Positions 55,786-64,000 of a stretch of 64,000 nt of DNA are shown here, piece after piece. Below the pieces are notes generated by a model. The model searched no databases. It saw nothing but the letters and a program-made list of their open reading frames with translations, and was not told where the DNA came from. Origin of the DNA: Aptenodytes patagonicus (Eukaryota; Chordata; Aves; Sphenisciformes; Spheniscidae); NCBI RefSeq assembly GCF_965638725.1, contig NC_134981.1:41568849-41632848 (forward strand), written 5' to 3'. How positions within the stretch are numbered: position 1 is the stretch's first letter; every line of letters begins with the position of its first letter. Made by a program: the position numbers and the translations under genes.

Positions 55786-57505
55786 ATTGTTACATACATA
55801 GGGCTATACAGCGGTCACTCATGCTAACATATGGGTTACTAGGCCTAATATGGCTGACGCGGCTTGCCCAAGATCACTAACTCCTCAAATACTATATCTT
55901 CTGCAAGACTCTCAATACACCAAATAATTCTGAGTGGGCCAAATACTGTGGTTATTACACCTGATATGAGCAGCCATAAAGGTGACCTGGTTAGAAGGGG
56001 GAAATTACTGAACAGAAGAAATTGCCTGCCAGCCTGGGAACTGTGAGCCTGGGAACTAGGCCTGTGAACCCAAAGCATCCTTGAAGTACAGCTGGGTACC
56101 CTGAAACCAGAGTCATCCTGAGATACCATCGATAAGAGCATAAACATGGAACTGTAACAGCAATTTATCGTCTGAAAAGGTGAAAAATAGTCTGGAAAAA
56201 AGGGAAAACATCCTGAGGAAGTAGGAATCGGTAACTGCCATTGGCTGTTCTAACTGCAAGAACAGGAAAACAGTCTGGAAAAATAAAAATTGGTCTGAAA
56301 GAACAGAAAACATCATCATCTATTGGCTGCTCCAGGTGAAAACCAGAAATTAACAGCATCTATTGGCTGCTCGAAAAAGTATGTCCCACGCCCTCTTATG
56401 TCTCTGTGATATAAAAATGACTTAATTTTTATCCAAAATGGAGCTTCTCTCTCTGAGAACTTCCTGTGCTGCACGTACTTTTCCTTTTCCTAAACAGGTT
56501 AAGCTCTCTGCATGAACTTTCTTTTTTATTTTATTGGTCCCACTCTGGGCCCACTTCTGGGGGCAGTTCGGTTTGTCCTCCCACTTCTGGGATGGTTTGG
56601 CCCCTTCTGAGATCTGTCTAATTCACTTGATACCAGTATTATCCATATAAGTAATCTATCATAAGTATGTCTGCTTTTATATTGTTGATAAGTTTGCTTC
56701 ACTAAGGATAAGTTTGTAGTAACCTGTAATAGTATATACCTACTTGGTTGTTGCTGTTATTGGTTGTTGCTATAATATTGATTGTTGGTATTATTGATTG
56801 CTGATAGTAATTTGTGATGGCTTGATAGATATATATATATTCATTTTATTAGTCATAGGTATACTTGCTAGTGGTGATTTGTGTGGTATTTGTGGTAATC
56901 TGTAATAAAGTAGAGAAATTTAGATGATAAAAGCCTCCGTGTTCTTGTGTATTACAGAATCCTACGAACCCACGGTCGCGATCTCTACACACCCGCAGGC
57001 TGGGTAACCCTTTAGGTCATGACAAAACCTCAAAGATCATAGAAGTACCCAAGGATGCATCAGTTCAAACAAGTGAACCGAGTACAACTGAGTTGCTTTG
57101 AAGTAGTTCTAGTAACTACAATTAACTGTAAAGTATTTTATTACTAGTAATAATAGTTTAGGCCTATCTCTTGCTGTGGGACTAGGTGCATTTTTTCCTC
57201 CAGAGGGCTACTGAAGTCAGGAAAAACTATAATCAATCAAAAATTAATAAATACACGCTTTTTCTGCAACCGACTTATCTTAGAGATTCACTTTTGGTAG
57301 AATAGAATGAAGGTGGAATATGTGGAAACACAAATAAATGCAGTCACTTTAGGATGTTGAAAAAAAAAAAATTCTGATCAGTTTATTTGGGTGGGATAAG
57401 TATCCACAAGCCTTTCTATGGTGACCTATTACTATTCTGATGTTACCCATGTTATTTACAAACCAGATCAGATTTAAAGATCCACTTGGAATCAAAGTTT
57501 GGATT
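55786..57505. other. Possible degenerate LTR and unassigned sequence
   Basis: About 55,788-56,960 has an LTR-like layout (a GATATAAAAATG box at about 56,410, AATAAAG at about 56,905, and a TTACA end). Duplicated tracts (CATCTATTGGCTGCTC twice, 56,318-56,372) are present. The rest is AT-rich with no recognisable gene. Confidence 0.35.
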
Positions 57506-58501
57506 TATATTGGGCGTATGTGGCAAAGTTTTGGTAGCCGGGTGGGGGACTGCAGGGGTGGCCTCTGTGAGAAGAGGTAAGGGGCTGCCCTGTGCTGGGG
57601 ACAGCTGGTTCCAGCCAGCTCTGCAACCGACCCACTGCTGGCTGAAGCTGAGCCAGTCAGCAAAGCTGGTGGTGCCTCTGTGAAAACATATTTAAGAAAG
57701 GGCAAAACACTGCACAGGCAGTGAGGACTGAGGAAAAAAAAAGCACGAGAAACAATTCTGCGAACACCAAAGTCGGAGAAGAAGGAGGGGGAGGAGGTGC
57801 TCCAGGTGCCAGAGCAGATATTCCCCTGCAGCCCATGGAAGAGACCACACTGGAGCAGATATCCACACTGAAGCCCATGGCAGTCCCCACATTGGAGCAG
57901 TTGGATATTTCCTGAAGGAAGCTGCAGCCCGTGGAGAGCCCACACAGGAGCAGGTTCTCCTTACAGGAACTGTAGCCCGTGGGGAACTCACACTCAAACA
58001 GTGTTGTTTTTTTTCTTGAAGGACTGCAGCCTGTGGAGAGGACCCATGCCAGAGCAGGTTTGTCCTGAAGGACTGCAGCTCATGGAGATGACCCACGCTG
58101 AAGCAGGGGAAACGTGTGAGGAGGAAGGAGCAGCAGAGAGGAACTGTTATGAACTGACCGTAACCCCCCCCATGCCGCTCGGGGGGGGACGAAAGAGGCA
58201 CAGTCAGGAATGAAGGTGTGAAGCTGAGACTGGGAAAAGGGGTTGGGGGGGGGAAGATGTTGTTTAACTTTTTGTCTTTGTTTCTCACTACCCAAATCTA
58301 TTTTAATTGGAAATAAGTTAAATTTATTTTCCACGAGTCAAGCCTGTTTTGCTAGTGACGGTAATTGGTATGTGATCTCCCTGTCCTTATCTCAACCCAC
58401 GAGCTTTTCCATCTTATTTTCTCCCCGTGTCCTGTTGAGAAGGGGGAGTGATAGAGCGCCTTGGTGGGCACCTGATGGCCGGCCAAGGTCAACCCACCAC
58501 A
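57506..58501 (+). mobile_element. Solo ERVL-type LTR with internal repeats
   Basis: TATTGGGCGTATGTGGCAAAG to CAACCCACCACA, with CATATTTAAGAAAGG, the CTGCAGCCCATGGAAG repeat block and CCCACGAGC. The first base pair of the LTR is mutated. Confidence 0.88.
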
Positions 58502-58650
58502 CAGATCCAGCTGTGCATCATCCCTGGTTGGTTCATCTAGTACCTGTATCAAGAAGGCATACCTGATACTCTCCAGAAATCTTCTGGAATTCACAGCATA
58601 TTTTGGCTTATTCGGGAAACTGGAAAGTGGGATCCCATGGGTGGCAGCTC
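58502..58650 (-). mobile_element. CR1 endonuclease fragment
   Basis: The reverse strand encodes NSRRFLESIRYAFLIQVLDE and PTRDDAQLDL, the end of the CR1 endonuclease domain. Confidence 0.75.
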
Positions 58651-59240
58651 CGAAGGGCAAAGGAGCTGAGGAAAGCTGTCAGGTCTTTAAGGACTAAAAG
58701 TACCTAACCAGGTACTTTTAGGTACTAACCTGGTTGCCTAACCAGAGTACTTGTGATGGAGCTTCACAGAATCATAGAATGGTTTGGGTTGGAAGGGACC
58801 TTCAAAGATCATCTAGTCCAACTCCCCTGCCATGGGCAGGGACATCTTCAACTAGCTCAGGTTGCTCAAAGCCCCATCCAAGCTGGCCTTGAATACTTCC
58901 AGGGAGGGGCCATCCGCAACTTCTCTGGGCAATCTGTTCCAGTGTCTTACCACCCTCATCGTAAAGAACTTTCTTCCTTATGTCCAATCTGTATCTACCC
59001 TCTTTCAGTTTATAATCGCTGCCCCTTGTCCTGTCACTACAGGCCCTGGTAAAAAGTCTCTCTCCGTCTTTCTTAGAAGCCCCCTTTAAGTATTGAAAGG
59101 CCACAATAAGGTCTCCCCGGAGCCTTCTCTTCTCCAGGCTGAACAACCCCAACTCTCACAGTAGGAGAGGTGTTCCAGCCCTCTGACCATTTTCATGGCC
59201 CTCCTCTGGACCCGCTCCAACAGGTCCATGTCTTTCTTAT

Positions 59241-60811
59241 GACCTGCTACGCCACCTGGACGCTCACAAGTCTATGGGGCCGGATGGGATCCACCCGAGA
59301 GTGCTGAGGGAGCTGGCGGAGGTGCTCGCCAAGCCGCTCTCCATCATTTATCAGCAGTCCTGGTTAACGGGGGAGGTCCCGGACGACTGGAGGCTTGCCA
59401 ATGTGACGCCCATCTACAAGAAGGGCCGGAAGGAGGATCCGGGGAACTACAGGCCTGTCAGCCTGACCTTGGTGCCGGGGAAGATTATGGAACGGTTCAT
59501 CTTGAGGGCGCTCACAAGGCATGAGCGGGACAACCAGGGGATCAGGCCCAGCCATCACGGGTTCATGAAAGGCAGGTCCTGCTTGACCAACCTGATCTCC
59601 TTCTCTGACCAGGTGACCCGCCTAGTGGATGAGGGAAAGGCTGTGGATGTGGTCTACCTGGACTTCAGTAAGGCCTTTGACACCGTCTCCCACAGCATTC
59701 TCCTAGAGAAGCTGGCGGCTCACGGCTTAGACAGGTGTACTCTTTGCTGGGTCAAAAACTGGCTGGACGGCCGGGCCCAGAGAGTTGTGGTGAATGGAGT
59801 TCAATCCAGTTGGCGGCTGGTCACGAGCGGTGTTCCCCAGGGCTCAGTTTTGAGGCCAGTTCTGTTTAATATCTTTATCAATGATCTGGATGAGGGGATC
59901 AAGTGCACCCTCAGGAAGTTGGTGACACCAAGTTGGGTAGGAATGTTGATCTGCTCGAGGGTAGGAAGGCTCTGCAGAGGGACCTGGACAGGCTGGATCG
60001 ATGGGCCCAGACCAATTGTATGAGGCTCAACAAGGCCAAGTGCCGGGTCCTGCACTTCGGCCACAACAACCCCATGCAGCGCTACAGGCTTGGGGAAGAG
60101 TGGCTGGAAAGCTGCCCGGCGGAAAAGGACCTGGGGGTGCTGGTTGACAGCCGGCTGAACATGAGCCGGCAGTGTGCCCAGGCGGCCAAGAAGGCCAATG
60201 GCATCCTGGCCTGTATCAGAAACAGTGTGGCCAGCAGGAGTAGGGAAGTGATCGTGCCCCTGTACTCGGCCCTGGTGAGGCCGCACCTCGACTACTGTGT
60301 TCAGTTTTGGGCCCCTCACTGCAAGAAGGACGTTGAGGTGCTGGAGCGTGTCCAGAGAAGGGCAACGAGGCTGGTGAGGGGTCTGGAGAACAAGTCTTAT
60401 GAGGAGCGGCTGAGGGAACTGGGACTGTTTAGTCTGGAGAAGAGGAGGCTCAGGGGAGACCTTATTGCTCTCTGCAACTACCTGAAAGGCGGTTGTAGCG
60501 AGGTGGGTGTCGGTCTCTTCTCCCAAGTAACTAGCGATAGGATGAGAGGAAACGGCCTCAAGTTGCGCCAGGGGAGGTTTAGATTGGATGTGAGGAAAAA
60601 TTTCTTTACTGAAAGAGCGGTTAAACATTGGAACAGGCTGCCCAGGGAAGTGGTTGAGTCACCATCCCTGGAGGTATTTAAAAGACGAGTAGATGAGGCG
60701 CTTAGGGACATGGTTTAATGGGCATGGTGGTGTTGGGTTGATGGTTGGACTCGATGATCTTAGAGGTCTCTTCCAACCTTAATGATTCTATGATTCTATT
60801 CTATGATTCTA
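59241..60811 (+). mobile_element. Younger CR1 inserted in the old CR1
   Basis: 5'-truncated, starting in the RT region ([18 protein letters not shown]). It has a complete 3' end and long open frames (59,274-60,023 and 59,903-60,718) split by a 4 bp deletion at 59,920/59,921 in the catalytic motif. It is closely similar to the CR1s at 26,031 and 40,050. Confidence 0.93.
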
Positions 60812-62073
60812 GTGCTGGGGACCCCAGAGCTGGACGCAGTACTCCAGGTGGGGTCTCACGAGAGCGGAGTAGAGGGGGAGAATCACCTCCCTCAACCTGC
60901 TGGCCACGCTTCTTCTGATGCAGCCCAGGATACGGTTGGCTTTCTGGGCTGCAAGCACACGTTGCCGGCTCATGTCCAATTTTTCATCCACCAGTATCCC
61001 CAAGTCCTTCTCTGCAGGGCTGCTCTCAATCCATTCGTCCCCCACTCTGTACTGATATTGGGGATTGCCCCAACCCAGGTGCAGGACCTTGCACTTGGCC
61101 TTCTTGAACTTCATGAGGTTCACATGGGCCCACTCCTCAGTCCTGTCAAGGTCCCTCTGGATGGCATCCCTTCCCTCTAGCGAATCAACTGCACCACTCA
61201 GCTTGGTGTCATCTGCAAACTTGCTGAGGGTGCACTCAGTCCCACTGTCTGTGTCATTGATGAAGATATTAAATAGTATTGGTCCCAGTACAGACCCCTG
61301 AGGGACACCACTCATTACTGGTTTCCACTTGGACATTGAGCCATTGACTAGAATTCTTTGGATGCGGCCATCCAGCCAGTTCCTTATCCACCTAACAGTC
61401 CATCCGTCAAACCCATATCTCTCCAATTTAGAGGGAAGAATGTTGGGGGGGGACTTTGTCAAAGACATTACAGAAGTCCAGGTAGATGACATCCGTAGCT
61501 CTTCCCTTGTCCACGGATGCAGTCACTCCATCGTAGAAGGCCACTAGATTAGTCAGTCACAATTCGCCCTTGCTGAAGCCATGTTTGCTGTCTCTAACCA
61601 CCTCCCTGTCTTCCATATGCTTCGACATAACTTCCAGGAGGATCTGTTCCATGATCTCACTGGGCACAGAGGTGAGGCTGACTGGTTGGTAGTTCCCAGG
61701 GTCCTCCTTTTTACCCTTTTTAAAAATGGGTGTAATGTTTCCCCTTTTCCAGTCACTGGGGACTTTGCCTGACTGCCATGACTTTTCAGATATGATGGAG
61801 AGTGGCTTGACAACTGCATCAGCCAATTCCCTCAGGACCCTGGGATGCATCTTGTCAGGCCCTATAGACTTATGTATGTTCAGGTTCCTCAGGTGGTCCT
61901 CAAACCTGATCTCCTACGATGGGAGGGACTTCATTCCCCTAGTCCCTGTCTTGAGTTTCAGGGTCTTGAGAGATGTGGGAAGAGAAATTACTTCTTGCGT
62001 CCCTTTGTGTTGCTCTTCCAGCAGATGTCAGAGAGGTTTAAGTCCCCCATAAGAACCAGGATCTTTGATTTAT

Positions 62074-63193
62074 TGTATTGGGTTTGTGTGGCAAGGTTTT
62101 GGTAGTGGGGGGGCTACAGGGGTGGCTTCTGTGAGAAGCTGCTAGAAGCTTCCCCTATGTCCGACAGAGCCAATGCCAGCTGGCTCCAAGACGGACCCGC
62201 CGCTGGCCAAAGCTGAGCCAATCAGCGACGGTGGTAGCACCTCTGTGATGACATATTTAAGAAAGGGGAAAAACTGCTGCACAACAGCAGCTGGAAGAGG
62301 GGAGTGAGACTATGTGAGAGAAACAACTATGCAGACACCAAGGTCAGTGAAGAAGGAGGGGGAGGAGGTGCTCCAGGCGCCGGAGCAGAGATTCCCCTGC
62401 AGCCCATGGTGAAGACCATGGTGAGGCAGGCTGTCCCCCTGCAGCCCATGGAGGTCCACGGTGGAGCAGATATCCACCTGCAGCCTGTGGAGGACCCCAC
62501 GCTGGAACAGGTGGATGTGCCTGAAGGAGGCTGTGACCCCGTGGAGAGCCCGTGCTGGAGCAGGCTCCTGGCAGGACCTGTGGCCCCTTGGAGAAAGGAG
62601 CCCACGCTGGAGCAGGTTTGCTGGCGGGACTTGCGATTCCGTGGGGGACCCACGCTGGAGCAGTCTGTTCCTGAAGGACTGCACCCCGTGGAAGGGACCC
62701 ACGCTGGAGCAGTTCGTGAAGAACTGCAGGCCGTAGGAAAGACCCACGTTGGAGAAGCCCGTGGAGGACTGTCTCCCGTGGGTGGGACCCCACACTGGAG
62801 CAGGCGAAGAGCGTGAGGAGGAAGGAGTGGCAGAGACAACGTGTGATGAACTGACTGCAACCCCCCATTCCCCATCCCCCTGCGCCGCTCGAGGGGAGGA
62901 GGTAGAGAAATTGGGAGTGAAGTTGAGCCCGGGAAGAAGGGAGGGGTGGGGGGAAGGTGTTTTAAGATTTGATTTTATTTCTCATTACCCTACTCTGATT
63001 TGATTGGCAATAAATTAATTAATTTAGTTGAGTCTGTTTTGCCCGTGACAGTAATTGGTGAGTGATCTCTCCCTGTCCTTATCTCGACCCACGAGCCTTT
63101 CGTTATATTTTCTCTCCCTTGTCCAGCTGAGGAGGGGGAGTGATAGAGCGGCTTGGTGGGTACCTGACGTCCAGTCAAGGTTAACCCACCACA
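62074..63193 (+). mobile_element. Solo ERVL-type LTR inserted in the old CR1
   Basis: TGTATTGGGTTTGTG to ACCCACCACA, with flanks tttat/ttcat (one mismatch). The CR1 endonuclease sequence is collinear across it. It contains the largest CTGCAGCCCATGGAG repeat block (about 62,395-62,800). Confidence 0.92.
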
Positions 63194-63312
63194 TTCATAG
63201 ACTTCCTTGAGTTGTTTGAAGACGCTTTCTCACTCTGATCTGGTCTGTAACAATTTCCCAGCACGATGTCATCCTTTATTGGCATCCCCTCTGATTTTGA
63301 CCCACAAGCTCT

Positions 63313-63697
63313 AAGAAACAAGTGATACAAAAGCAATCAGTCACCACCCAATGCCCATCCAGTCTCTGAGCAACAGCTACCTTGGACACCCCCCCCCCCC
63401 CCCACACACACACAGTTTTATTGCTGAGCATGACATCATATGGTATAGAATATCTCTTTGGTCTGTTCAGGTCAGCTGTCCCAGCTGTGTCCCCTCCCAA
63501 CCTCTTGCCCACTCCTAGCCTACTCCCTGGGGTGGGCAGAGTGAGAAACAGAAAAGGCCTTGATGCTGTGCAAGCACTGTTCAGCAATAGCTAAAACATT
63601 AGTGTGTTATCAACACTGTTTTGGTCACCAATCCAAAACACAGCACCATACGGGCTGCTATGAAGAAAATTAACTCCATCCCAACCAGACCCAGTAC
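63313..63697 (-). repeat. Partial LTR inserted in the old CR1
   Basis: Contains GCATGACATCATATGGTATAG and CCCCTCCCAACCTCTTGCCC, and on the plus strand ends CCAGACCCAGTACA. It is related to the LTRs at 4,745 and 29,621. The U5 part is missing. A poly-C/CA tract lies at 63,390-63,414. Confidence 0.75.
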
Positions 63698-64000
63698 ACC
63701 CAAGCTGCATGCATTTCTGTACCTACACTTGAGGTGACCCCCCTTCTGCCCTGTTTTATTGTTCCCAAGGTCTTTCTTGTACCCATCACACTGCACCCTT
63801 TGCTTGCCAACCTGGTCTGCTACTTCCTCAGTTGGCAGTGGGTCATCACCCCCTCGCCCCATCATTCATAATTTAAAGTTCTTCTCACCAGGTTGTCCAG
63901 ACTGTTGGCAAAGATGCTCTTTCCCCACTTTCTCAGGTGGATCCCATCTTTCCCCAGCAGTCCTTGATCCTCAAAGAAGCTCCCATGGTTGTAAAAGCCA

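Larger units (their letters stand above)
58757..64000 (-). mobile_element. Old, nearly complete CR1 split by three later insertions
   Basis: Segments on the reverse strand are 58,757-59,240 (3' tail and RT end), 60,812-62,073 (RT with [36 protein letters not shown]), 63,194-63,312 (endonuclease part), and 63,698-64,000 (ORF2 start LKCRYRNACS and ORF1 end). They are collinear with one CR1 and continue past the window. Stops and frameshifts are common. Confidence 0.82.

Overview
The window is vertebrate nuclear DNA, almost certainly from a bird. It is packed with CR1 LINEs that end in ATTCTATGAT-type 3' repeats, with ERVL-like LTR elements of avian type, and with a single spliced host gene. No bacterial-style gene layout, rRNA or tRNA is present. 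I recognise the host gene as CDC37L1, an Hsp90 co-chaperone related to CDC37. CDC37L1 is Z-linked in birds, so Z, or a W/ampliconic copy, is the likely location. That assignment is inference.

The dominant structure is a very large inverted repeat. Bases 1-17,800 reappear as the reverse complement at 30,038-51,159, around a 12.2 kb spacer (17,801-30,037). The arms are collinear, with no net length change, except for a 3,322 bp difference: a CR1 LINE inserted only in the right arm (40,050-43,369). Only a handful of base differences were seen. The left arm runs off the window, so the true arm is at least 17.8 kb.

Each arm carries CDC37L1 exons 2-7 with intact reading frames and splice sites. 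The left copy reads leftward and has a candidate exon 1 with a CpG-rich promoter in the spacer (ATG at 20,438). The right copy reads rightward and has no exon 1 that I can find, because the arm boundary lies inside intron 1. Intron 5 of both copies contains the same ERV (4,745-8,142; mirrored at 39,696-46,415) with identical target duplications. The ERV therefore predates the duplication, and the CR1 that interrupts it on the right postdates it.

The spacer holds the rest of an ERVL-like element (to 19,780) that the arm boundary cuts through, then the CDC37L1 promoter. Next come an LTR and a second CpG-rich region at about 22.0-22.3 kb with an RFX X-box, possibly the head of the divergently oriented neighbour SPATA6L. 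The remainder is a reverse-oriented ERVL with pol remnants and a nested solo LTR, two CR1 pieces, and LTR fragments up to the right arm boundary.

Beyond the right arm (51,160-64,000) I find no host gene. The segment is layered repeats: the rest of an old CR1, several solo LTRs, and an old reverse-strand CR1 (58,757 to beyond 64,000) split by a younger CR1 and two LTRs.
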